Shown here: positions 1 through 6,350 of the stretch, piece after piece
How positions within the stretch are numbered: position 1 is the stretch's first letter
Layout: every line of letters starts with the position of its first letter
NCBI GenBank assembly: GCA_937872125.1
Contig: CALMNY010000367.1
Coordinates: 1-7,681, forward strand
Length of the DNA stretch: 7,681 nt
Source: an uncultured Candidatus Competibacteraceae bacterium
Lineage (GTDB): Bacteria > Pseudomonadota > Gammaproteobacteria > Competibacterales > Competibacteraceae
Reading direction: 5' to 3'
Position numbers and translations under genes: made by a program
The notes under the pieces: model-generated
What the model was told of the DNA's origin: nothing
The model's database searches: none
The model's input: only the letters and a program-made list of their open reading frames with translations

Positions 1-147
1 GATGCGGCGGAACGGCGGGCGGTGCCGCGCTCCTATTTTGAGCGGTTGCTCCGAAAGCTCTTGGATAAGCGGTGTAGAAACCACAAACGCGTTGAGATCG
101 AAACAGAGTCTGGTGAAGTGGCTACTGAGAAGCTGTCTAAAAACTAA
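1..147 (+). CDS. 3' fragment of an unrecognised gene, C-terminal 48 residues
   Basis: The frame starting at base 1 is open to a TAA at 145-147 and encodes 48 residues, from DAAERRAVPRSYF to ATEKLSKN. The N-terminal part lies outside the window. The peptide is rich in Arg, Lys and Glu, with a likely amphipathic helix (SYFERLLRKLLDKR, about residues 11-24), which reads like genuine protein. The overlapping frame from base 2 gives a Ser/Cys-rich peptide that looks like a shadow. The last five codons and the stop fall inside the terminal repeat of the small mobile element at 130-259, so this C-terminus was probably created by insertion. Removing the element and one CTGAG copy lets the frame run on to ATEGLYAWR and a TAA at 283-285. 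I do not recognise a family. Its place next to the 3' end of a tRNA gene would suit cargo of an integrated element, but that is inference. Confidence 0.42.
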   Translation, partial: DAAERRAVPRSYFERLLRKLLDKRCRNHKRVEIETESGEVATEKLSKN

Positions 148-259
148 CTTGTTGATTGTGCGAGCGGCCAAGGCTGCGATATGAGGGTCAGCCATCGCGG
201 CCAAGGCCGCTCCTACACATAACCCATTGATTTAATAATATTCAGTTTTTTGACAGCCT
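130..259. mobile_element. Small non-autonomous MITE-like element with terminal inverted repeats
   Basis: The left end (130-145, AAGCTGTCTAAAAACT) and the reverse complement of the right end (244-259, AGGCTGTCAAAAAACT) agree at 14 of 16 positions. The ends are flanked by the direct repeat CTGAG (125-129 and 260-264), which could be a 5-bp target-site duplication. The 130-bp interior has no coding capacity. It holds a REPIN-like palindrome (157-217) and an AT-rich stretch (about 226-245). Such a structure fits a MITE moved in trans by a related IS transposase; no transposase is present in the window. The duplication is short, so chance is possible. Alternatively the inverted repeat is an ordinary intergenic palindrome. 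Confidence 0.5.
157..217. repeat. REPIN-like inverted pair of REP sequences
   Basis: Two 24-bp units lie in inverted orientation around a 13-bp spacer. The left unit is 157-180. The right unit is 194-217, reading TGTAGGAGCGGCC onward on the minus strand. They match at 19 of 24 positions. Each unit is itself a palindrome, for example the perfect GCGGCC-AA-GGCCGC at 197-210. The GTAGGAGCGGCC...GGCCGCGAT sequence resembles REP elements scattered through Pseudomonas and related gammaproteobacterial genomes, which are thought to be mobilised by RAYT (TnpA-REP) transposases. The left unit has decayed from GTAGGAG to GTGCGAG. In RNA the doublet would fold into a strong hairpin that could end or stabilise transcripts. 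Confidence 0.6.
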
Positions 260-298
260 CTGAGGGGTTGTACGCATGGCGCTAACGTTTTGATTCAA

Positions 299-387
<89 letters not shown>

Positions 388-398
388 GATGAAGTTGG

Positions 399-404
399 AT
401 TGTA
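399..404 (-). promoter_or_regulatory. Possible -10 box for tRNA-Ser
   Basis: On the minus strand the hexamer TACAAT (five of six bases of the sigma-70 -10 consensus) ends 11 bp before the mature tRNA 5' end. That would place a start a few bases ahead of the tRNA. No good -35 box is seen at the expected distance: about 422-427 reads TGGCGC. The call rests on the -10 box and position alone. Confidence 0.4.
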
Positions 405-459
405 GCCGGCCCTCCCTGGCCGCGCCAGCGCCGCCGGTGGATGGTTCAGGACTCCTGGA

Positions 460-1296
460 TCAGGGTTGGCGTTGCAGCGATTGATAGGTCGCGGCAGGGG
501 TTTCCACGCCATCACTGAGATCAGGGACCATGGGGAAAATGGCCATCGGCGTTGTTTCGGCGGCATCCTGAAGAGTAGTCGCATCGGCGGAAGAGGGGCA
601 GGTGACTGTTCCAAACTTGTTGACCAGCGCACCACCCTGAAAATCGAGTTGGAAGCGGTAACAGGCGTTGCCGGCCATGGTGACCGTTCCCGAGGCTGAC
701 TGGTTGCCACATGCTGAAGAGAGAATTCGCGCAGTGTAGTTTTTGGCGCCGGGGGTAGTGCTGGCGAATCCCTCGAGAGTAGCAGTGCCGCTGGTGCAGG
801 AGTTGGATACGGAACGCTTTGTGGCTCCGTCAACCGTGACTTCATAGGTGCTGGTATAGACCGCAGTGGGGCTGCTACAGCATGTATTATTGTAGGCGCT
901 CCATTTCGCAGTCCCGGACGGCTGACTGGGGTTGATCGTCTGCGTGAAACTGATGGCGCCCTGGACAAAAATTTGCAAAATGATGGTCCCATTCGCTTCC
1001 GTGGGCAGATTGGTCAGGTCGAACTTACCCAACGGCAGGCTGGCGGTGCCACCTTCGCAGCGCAGGGACCCCGGACCACAGGTGAACATGCAACGACCAC
1101 TGGCCATCGCCAGGGCGCAGGCCGGACTGCCATTGGCAGCCAGTGCGGTCCCAACGAGCCGGTAGCGTCCGGTATCGACCTGCGTCACGGATTCCACAAT
1201 AGCGCCGGCTTGCTGAGCCAGCGCGGGTATTGAGGCTAGGACGATAGGTAGAGTGATCAAAACGCTTGCCCAGCGGTAGAAACGTATATGAGGCAT
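460..1296 (-). CDS. Secreted cysteine-rich protein of unknown function, 278 aa
   Basis: The reading frame is open upstream to 1422, but the ATG at 1296 is preferred. It has an AGGAG Shine-Dalgarno at 1304-1308 with a 7-nt spacer, and it opens a classical signal peptide: basic MPHIRFYRW, a hydrophobic core (about residues 10-24), and an ALA cleavage site before Q28. The mature protein has about 251 residues, rich in Thr, Ser, Ala and Gly. Its ten cysteines (60, 69, 73, 80, 139, 140, 167, 196, 212, 233) suggest disulfides made in the periplasm or outside the cell. Residues about 45-122 (GSPACALAMASGRCMFTC, then LPTEANGTIILQIFVQG) resemble a small beta-sandwich module often seen in proteobacterial exported proteins. 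Residues about 145-215 look like a second beta-rich segment. There is no lipobox, C-terminal anchor or sorting signal. It is divergent from the glycosyltransferase genes, but a functional link is unproven. Confidence 0.75.
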   Translation of the reverse strand: MPHIRFYRWASVLITLPIVLASIPALAQQAGAIVESVTQVDTGRYRLVGTALAANGSPACALAMASGRCMFTCGPGSLRCEGGTASLPLGKFDLTNLPTEANGTIILQIFVQGAISFTQTINPSQPSGTAKWSAYNNTCCSSPTAVYTSTYEVTVDGATKRSVSNSCTSGTATLEGFASTTPGAKNYTARILSSACGNQSASGTVTMAGNACYRFQLDFQGGALVNKFGTVTCPSSADATTLQDAAETTPMAIFPMVPDLSDGVETPAATYQSLQRQP

Positions 1297-1303
1297 TTTT
1301 CCG

Positions 1304-1308
1304 CTCCT
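1304..1308 (-). promoter_or_regulatory. Ribosome binding site fixing the start of the secreted protein
   Basis: On the minus strand AGGAG lies 7 nt before the ATG at 1296. This selects that start over the upstream in-frame ATG at 1422, which would put 42 extra residues in front of a complete signal peptide. Confidence 0.7.
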
Positions 1309-1343
1309 GCTTTGGGTATGGATTAAGAGAACGATCTTTCCTG

Positions 1344-1371
1344 ATAATATCTTTTTGAATCCGGGTAAAAA
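1344..1371 (-). promoter_or_regulatory. Candidate sigma-70 promoter for the secreted-protein gene
   Basis: The minus strand carries TTTTTA (1366-1371, weak -35) and TATTAT (1344-1349, five of six -10 bases) with a 16-bp spacer. Transcription would start near 1337, giving a leader of about 40 nt. The -35 match is poor, so the call depends on the -10 box and the AT-rich setting. Confidence 0.35.
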
Positions 1372-1392
1372 CTCTCCCCTAACCCCTGAAAG

Positions 1393-1398
1393 TATAAT
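1393..1398 (+). promoter_or_regulatory. Perfect -10 hexamer upstream of the glycosyltransferase operon
   Basis: TATAAT on the plus strand, 83 bp before the first glycosyltransferase ATG, is the best -10 match in the divergent intergenic region. Bases 1369-1376 show no recognisable -35 box, and there is no extended TG motif. If used, it may need an activator. It would give a leader of roughly 75-80 nt and lies about 20 bp from the opposing candidate promoter. Confidence 0.38.
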
Positions 1399-1481
1399 GC
1401 TAAACACCGCTCCCGCAAGCACACATGCGCCGGCTCAAGGGCGTCTCTATCATTAGGCTTAAATAAAACAACGAGCTAATA

Positions 1482-3905
1482 ATGCAGTTAGCTTTGCAAG
1501 CACCTGTTGACGTCATCATTCCGGTCTATCAGGACCTGGCGGTTACCCACCGCTGTCTGGATAGCGTACTCGGCCACCGGCAGCAGCGCCCCCATGAGGT
1601 CATCGTTATTGACGACGCCAGCCCGGACTCTGATCTGGTGCGTTATCTGGATGATTTGGCCGCAGCCGGGCGCATCACGTTGTTGCACAATCCCGTCAAT
1701 CAGGGCTTCGTGGCCACCGCCAACCGTGGCTTGGCCCTGCACCCGGATCGCGACGTGGTGCTGCTCAACAGCGATACCGAGGTCACCAGCGACTGGCTGG
1801 ACCGATTGGCGCGCTGCGCTTATGCCGGCGTGACGACCGGGACGGTCACGCCGTTTTCCAATAACGCCACCCTTTGTAGCTATCCTCATCCCAGCGCGGC
1901 TAACGAACTCCCGCCCGGACTGTCGCTGGCGGAAACGGATGCCCTGTTTCAGCGCGCCAATGCCGGCCGCTGGCTGGAAATTCCGACCGCCGTAGGGTTT
2001 TGCATGTATATTCGCCGCGACTGCCTGCAAGCGGTCGGCGCCTTCGACGAGCACAATTTTGGCTTGGGGTACGGCGAGGAAAATGACTTTTGCATGAGGG
2101 CGGCCAAGGCAGGCTGGCGCCACGCGCTGTGCGCGGATACCTACGTTTATCACGTCGGTGGCGTCAGTTTCGGCGAGCGGCAGACCGCCTTGCAGGAGCA
2201 GGCCCGGGCGGCGCTGACCGCCTTGCATCCCGACTACGACGACCGGATTCAGGCTTTCGTCCGGGCGGATCCCGCCAGGCCCCTGCGGGTGGCCGTGGAC
2301 TGGGAACGCGCCCTGTTGGGACCCGAGCAGGCGCTATACGTGCTGCGGGAGCGCGATGAAACACTCGCGCGGCTGTGGCGAGAGCGTGAGGAGATACTGA
2401 CCCGCGAGCAACGGACTACCGTCACGCTGGAGCAGGGGCTGCGGAACGTCGAAGCGCTGCTGGTCGAGGCCAGGGACGAAGCGCGGCAACGGGATCAGGC
2501 GCTTGCCGAGGCCCAACGCTATGTCCGGGAACGGGAGGCCGATGTCGTCCTGCTGACGGACCAGCTTCAGGCTGCCCAGGACAATCTGACGGATACGATG
2601 CGCCAAATCGAGACGTTGTCAGAGCAGAATCGCGATCTGATGGCGCACATGGAGGCAATTCATGCTTCCCGAGTCTGGCGCTATACGGAGTTTCTCAGAA
2701 AATATGAAGCATCTCAGAAAACCATGAATCCAACCGCACATTTGTTCACCAGCATCACCGCCAATTATCTGCCCAAAGCGCGGGTGCTGGCGCAATCGGC
2801 CAGGCGCCAGGCGGCCGATATCCGTTTTCATCTGTTGCTGTGTGACGATTATCCAGCCGACGCCGATCCCGCCGCTGAGCCGTTCGACTCGATCATCAAT
2901 GTGACGGAATTACCGATTCCAGAGCGGGAAGCCTGGCTGTTCGGCCATACGGTGGTAGAAATGTGCACGGCGGTCAAGGCGCTGGGCTTTCTGGAAATCA
3001 CCCGTCGCCACCAGGCCGAGAAAATGTTCTACTTCGATCCGGACATGGTGATCCTGTCCGGTCTCGATGACCTGATGGCGCAGTTGGATCGGCACAGCAT
3101 CCTGTTGACGCCCCATGTGACTGAACCTGAACAGACATTGGACGCGATCATGGATAATGAGATCGCCAGCCTCAAACATGGCGTGTTCAATCTGGGCTTT
3201 CTGGGCGTGCGGACCAGCGCCGAGGGGATGCGTTTTCTGAACTGGTGGGCGGAGCGGCTGCGCTATTTCTGCCACGACGATATCGCAGGCGGTTTATTTA
3301 CTGATCAACGCTGGATTGATCTGGCGCCGGCTTTTTTCGAGGATATCGCCATTCTGCGCGAGCCGATTTATAACGTCGCCACCTGGAATCTGACTCACCG
3401 TCCAGTCGCCGGTTCGCTGGAACAGGGCCTCACCATCTATGGCCAGCCGCTGAGTTTTTATCATTTCTCCGGTTTCGATGGTGGCGCTCAAGAAGTCATG
3501 CTCAACAAATACGCTAACGCTGGCTCGGCATTGTTTGATCTGCGCCGTTGGTACCTCACTGAATGCCAGAGTATGGGTCAGAATGAGCTGGGCGACCGTC
3601 GCTGCCGCTACGATACGTTCGACAATGGCGAACGCATCACACGGGCGCAACGGCTGCTCTATCGTTCGCGGTTGGATTTGCGACGAGCTTTTCCTGATCC
3701 GTTTCGCACCGAAGGCCATTCCTACTATCACTGGTATCGGATGAACGCCGCTGGCGCTGATGCTGAAACCCTGGAAACTGAAGTGACGCTGCGCGCTCAG
3801 TTGGTGGATGCCCGCCGCGAGCTGGATTTGATCCGGCGTTCCCGCAGTTGGCGGCTGGCGCAGGTCTTCGCCCGGTTGTTCAATGTCTTCCGCCAGCGGC
3901 GCTAG
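1482..3905 (+). CDS. Two-domain glycosyltransferase: GT2 + coiled coil + GT8-like
   Basis: This 807-residue protein probably adds two sugars from nucleotide-sugar donors to a growing surface glycan at the cytoplasmic face of the membrane. Residues 8-230 are a GT2 (GT-A) domain of the rhamnosyltransferase-like type: VDVIIPVYQD, IDDASPD (43-49), the metal-binding NSDTE (96-100), GYGEENDF with the likely catalytic acid (196-203), and YHVGG (223-227). Residues about 280-392 are a charged heptad-like coiled coil. Residues about 418-690 form a second GT-A domain of GT8-like character: HLFTSITANYLPKA, YFDPD with DPD at 519-521, HGVFNLGFLGV (566-576), YNVATWNL (630-637) and YHFSG (660-664). A short coiled coil follows (about 763-785). 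An SR-x-WR motif ends both halves (396-400, 787-791). The ATG at 1482 is the first after an in-frame stop at 1464; its Shine-Dalgarno is weak (GAG, 6 nt away). There are no membrane segments. Donor and acceptor cannot be read from sequence. Confidence 0.9.
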   Translation: MQLALQAPVDVIIPVYQDLAVTHRCLDSVLGHRQQRPHEVIVIDDASPDSDLVRYLDDLAAAGRITLLHNPVNQGFVATANRGLALHPDRDVVLLNSDTEVTSDWLDRLARCAYAGVTTGTVTPFSNNATLCSYPHPSAANELPPGLSLAETDALFQRANAGRWLEIPTAVGFCMYIRRDCLQAVGAFDEHNFGLGYGEENDFCMRAAKAGWRHALCADTYVYHVGGVSFGERQTALQEQARAALTALHPDYDDRIQAFVRADPARPLRVAVDWERALLGPEQALYVLRERDETLARLWREREEILTREQRTTVTLEQGLRNVEALLVEARDEARQRDQALAEAQRYVREREADVVLLTDQLQAAQDNLTDTMRQIETLSEQNRDLMAHMEAIHASRVWRYTEFLRKYEASQKTMNPTAHLFTSITANYLPKARVLAQSARRQAADIRFHLLLCDDYPADADPAAEPFDSIINVTELPIPEREAWLFGHTVVEMCTAVKALGFLEITRRHQAEKMFYFDPDMVILSGLDDLMAQLDRHSILLTPHVTEPEQTLDAIMDNEIASLKHGVFNLGFLGVRTSAEGMRFLNWWAERLRYFCHDDIAGGLFTDQRWIDLAPAFFEDIAILREPIYNVATWNLTHRPVAGSLEQGLTIYGQPLSFYHFSGFDGGAQEVMLNKYANAGSALFDLRRWYLTECQSMGQNELGDRRCRYDTFDNGERITRAQRLLYRSRLDLRRAFPDPFRTEGHSYYHWYRMNAAGADAETLETEVTLRAQLVDARRELDLIRRSRSWRLAQVFARLFNVFRQRR

Positions 3906-6183
3906 CCAGCCGGTTCTGCCGGACCGCTGGCCGCGCCCGACCAACCGGCGCGTCGTCTGCCTGCCGGTCGGGGCTGAAACGCTGGAGCTGCTGGCCGGCA
4001 CATTGTCAACTCTGGCGCGCAATACGTCGCCCGACGCCAGGATCGTGGTGTTGCCGCTCGCTATCGAGCGAGCGCGATTGGAGCAGGCGCTGCGCGAATC
4101 GCCGGCCGCGGCGCGGGTATCGCTGGCGGAAGCTGTCGGTCACACTGATCACTGGTGGGCCGTTCTCCGTGGGCTGCCGCCCGCTTATCGCGATGACGAT
4201 CTCCTGCTGGCGCAGCCTGGCTTGGAGGTTCCGCCGGGTTGGGACGCCCGGCTGGCGCTGGCGGCCTATGCCCAGGAGTCGCGCATCGCCGCCGTTTCTC
4301 CCCTGTGCGATAGCGCGCCGCTGTTTGCGCTGCTGGAGCGCCGCGACGACCGGATTCCCCTGGATGCCCTCGACCGCGGGTTGCTGGCCCTGAGTCCACG
4401 GCGCAACATCGAAATGCCGGCGCTGTTGGGCGGTTGCTGTTACTTGCGGCGGGCGGCGCTGCGCGACATCGAGACCGGGCTGGACGCCGCCGCGCGGGAC
4501 CGGGGCTGGGATCAAGCGCCAGTCTGGCTGGCGCCACTGTTGCGGGAGCACGGCTGGCACACGGTCTGCTGCGATCATGTCTACGTGCGGGATCAGGACG
4601 CTGGTCGCCGCCAACGGGAACTGCACCGTCTCGAACTGGTGGAAGAGGCGCGGCAGATCAATCAGGCCCATCCCCTGACCGGCCTGCGCTTCACGGTCAA
4701 TGAAGCCCTGCGGCGGGGGCTAGCCGATCCTGCTCCCGCGCCGGAGCGCCGACCCTTGCAATTGCACATCGTCAACAGTTGGGGCGGGGGGCTGGACCGC
4801 TGGGTGCGCCAGTATTGCGAGCATGACCGCGAACGGGACCATCTGGTGCTGCGTTCGATTGGCAACTGGGGCGCTTTCGGCCAGCGGATTGCGTTGTACC
4901 GTTCCGCGGTCATGGATCGGCCGCTGCGCTATTGGGAACTGGGCTATCCCATCCGCGCCACGGCGGTCGCCCATCTGCAATACCGGGCGATTCTGGATGA
5001 AATCATTGCCGGGTACGGGGTTGAGGTAATTCTGATTTCGTCGCTGATCGGCCATGCGCTGGACGCGCTGGCCACCGGGTTGCCGACGGTGGTTGTCGCT
5101 CATGATTATTACCCGTTTTGCCCGGCGGTGGTCATCTACTTTGGCGAGGTGTGCGCGCGTTGCGACTTGCCGCGCCTGACCCGGTGCTTCGCCGAGAATG
5201 AGCATAACCGGTTTTTCCGCAATGTCGCCGCCGATGAATGGCTGGCGCTGCGGCGGCGTTTCGCCGAACTGGTCTTGGCCGATTCCGTCCGGTTTGCGGC
5301 GCCGTCCGCCTCGGTAGCCCGCCACTGGCGAACCTTGTTGCCGGCGCTCGCCGCCAAGCCCTTCGCTATTATTCCCCATGGTCTGGATTACGCGCCGGAA
5401 CGATTACCGTTGCCATCCCCCGGCGACAAGCTGCGTGTGGTGGTGCTGGGCAGCCTCGCCCCGCAAAAGGGGCGGGCGCTGCTGGAGCAGGTCTGGCCGC
5501 GCGTTGCCGATTGTGTAGCATTGTATCTGGTCGGCGGTGGCGAAGAGGGCGAACGCTTTCGCAGCCAACCCGGCGTTACCCTGATTCCCAGTTACCCGCA
5601 TGAGGAACTGGCCGGCATTCTGGCCGGCATCGCTCCGGAAGTCGGCTTGCTGCTGTCCATTTGCCCCGAAACGTTCAGCTACGCCTTGAGCGAGTTGTGG
5701 CTGCTGGGCATCCCGGTGGTGGCGACGAACGTAGGTAGTTTCGCTGACCGGATTCAGGATGGGGTCAACGGTTTTCTCTGCTCGCCCGACGCGGCGGCGA
5801 TTGCGGAAAAGTTGCGCTGGATTACGGCAAACCGGACTGTACTGGATCCGCCGCGCGCCTGGCTGACCGGGTTTCAGCATCGCCGGATTGACGAGATGGT
5901 GGCCGATTACCATGCGCTGACGCCGTTGCCCGCTTTTACCGCGCCGCGTTACTTCACTACGCCCGCGCTGCTGGCGCCGACTGAGGAAGCTCCCGCCCGG
6001 ACGCTGTACGTGGATGCCCAGGCGCCTTTTACGCGGGTGCTGGCTGAATTCGGTGATTACGCGCGCCAGAAACTCATCGCCAGCCCGCGTCTGCACCCCT
6101 GGCAGAAACGCGGGTTGGCGGCGCTGCTGGCCGGCGGATTGCGCATGATGAGGGCAGTGGCTACCCTGCGGCGCAAGGACTGA
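3883..6183 (+). CDS. Glycosyltransferase: degenerate GT2-like domain fused to GT4
   Basis: This 766-residue protein overlaps the preceding gene by 23 bp, so the two are almost certainly co-transcribed. No clear Shine-Dalgarno precedes the ATG, which suggests translation coupled to the upstream gene. Residues about 22-237 follow the GT2 domain of the neighbour in order (VVCLPVG, DDLLLAQPGLEVPPGWDARL, GGCCYLRRAAL, HGWHTVCCDHVYV) but lack its acidic catalytic residues. Residues about 294-675 are a GT-B, GT4-type transferase: the glycine loop GGGLDRW (301-307), HDYYPFCP (407-414), a Cys cluster (C413, C424, C427, C435), IIPHGLD (496-502), VVVLGSLAPQKG (519-530), and the family E-x7-E motif as ETFSYALSE (596-604), followed by GIPVVATNVG. 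The C-terminal tail (about 676-766) is basic near its end and may contact membrane or partner. Likely role: retaining glycosyl transfer in surface glycan assembly. The start could be a little further downstream. Confidence 0.88.
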   Translation: MSSASGASQPVLPDRWPRPTNRRVVCLPVGAETLELLAGTLSTLARNTSPDARIVVLPLAIERARLEQALRESPAAARVSLAEAVGHTDHWWAVLRGLPPAYRDDDLLLAQPGLEVPPGWDARLALAAYAQESRIAAVSPLCDSAPLFALLERRDDRIPLDALDRGLLALSPRRNIEMPALLGGCCYLRRAALRDIETGLDAAARDRGWDQAPVWLAPLLREHGWHTVCCDHVYVRDQDAGRRQRELHRLELVEEARQINQAHPLTGLRFTVNEALRRGLADPAPAPERRPLQLHIVNSWGGGLDRWVRQYCEHDRERDHLVLRSIGNWGAFGQRIALYRSAVMDRPLRYWELGYPIRATAVAHLQYRAILDEIIAGYGVEVILISSLIGHALDALATGLPTVVVAHDYYPFCPAVVIYFGEVCARCDLPRLTRCFAENEHNRFFRNVAADEWLALRRRFAELVLADSVRFAAPSASVARHWRTLLPALAAKPFAIIPHGLDYAPERLPLPSPGDKLRVVVLGSLAPQKGRALLEQVWPRVADCVALYLVGGGEEGERFRSQPGVTLIPSYPHEELAGILAGIAPEVGLLLSICPETFSYALSELWLLGIPVVATNVGSFADRIQDGVNGFLCSPDAAAIAEKLRWITANRTVLDPPRAWLTGFQHRRIDEMVADYHALTPLPAFTAPRYFTTPALLAPTEEAPARTLYVDAQAPFTRVLAEFGDYARQKLIASPRLHPWQKRGLAALLAGGLRMMRAVATLRRKD

Positions 6184-6283
6184 GGACCAGCCAGGTGCAT
6201 TTTCCCTAAAAATTATCTTTAATTAGCGTATTAGGCGGGGAGCGGTAGCCGATTCAGGCTAGCCCGGTTCCAGCGGCCTTTCC

Positions 6284-6289
6284 TAAAAT
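6284..6289 (+). promoter_or_regulatory. Possible -10 box for the ETF-QO gene
   Basis: TAAAAT matches five of six -10 bases and would start transcription near 6296, at the base of the hairpin at 6297-6314. No convincing -35 box lies 16-18 bp upstream. The earlier AT-rich block (6198-6234) contains TTTAAT (6218-6223), also without a good -35. Confidence 0.28.
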
Positions 6290-6296
6290 CCCCAAT

Positions 6297-6314
6297 CATC
6301 GCGGGGGCGCGATG
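6297..6314 (+). other. Perfect inverted repeat in the ETF-QO leader
   Basis: CATCGCG and CGCGATG form a perfect 7-bp GC-rich stem around a GGGG loop, ending 36 bp before the Shine-Dalgarno of the next gene. No T-run follows, so it is not a typical intrinsic terminator. It could be a stabilising 5' mRNA hairpin or an operator for a dimeric regulator. A weaker hairpin (TAGCC/GGCTA, 6246-6261) lies upstream, also without a T-run, so no convincing terminator for the glycosyltransferase operon was found. Confidence 0.45.
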
Positions 6315-6350
6315 GCGTCGCCCGCCTCCTCTAACCTGAAGACGAATCGA

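Noticed and set aside
2..184. 60-residue plus-strand ORF beginning MRRNGG
   Set aside because: It overlaps the more protein-like frame from base 1 and runs through the terminal repeat and REPIN.
157..217. CRISPR-like or attachment-site repeats
   Set aside because: There are only two inverted units and no regular spacers; the structure fits a REP doublet.
1297..1422. Upstream start (ATG at 1422) for the secreted protein
   Set aside because: It would add 42 residues before a complete signal peptide, while the ATG at 1296 has a strong Shine-Dalgarno.
3294..4022. 242-residue minus-strand ORF, and similar antisense ORFs at 4006-4671, 4720-5379 and 5404-6096
   Set aside because: All lie opposite the glycosyltransferase genes, whose conserved motifs establish the plus-strand frames. 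Long antisense frames are expected in GC-rich coding DNA.
6246..6261. Hairpin TAGCC/GGCTA as a terminator of the glycosyltransferase operon
   Set aside because: The stem is only 5 bp and has no following T-run.
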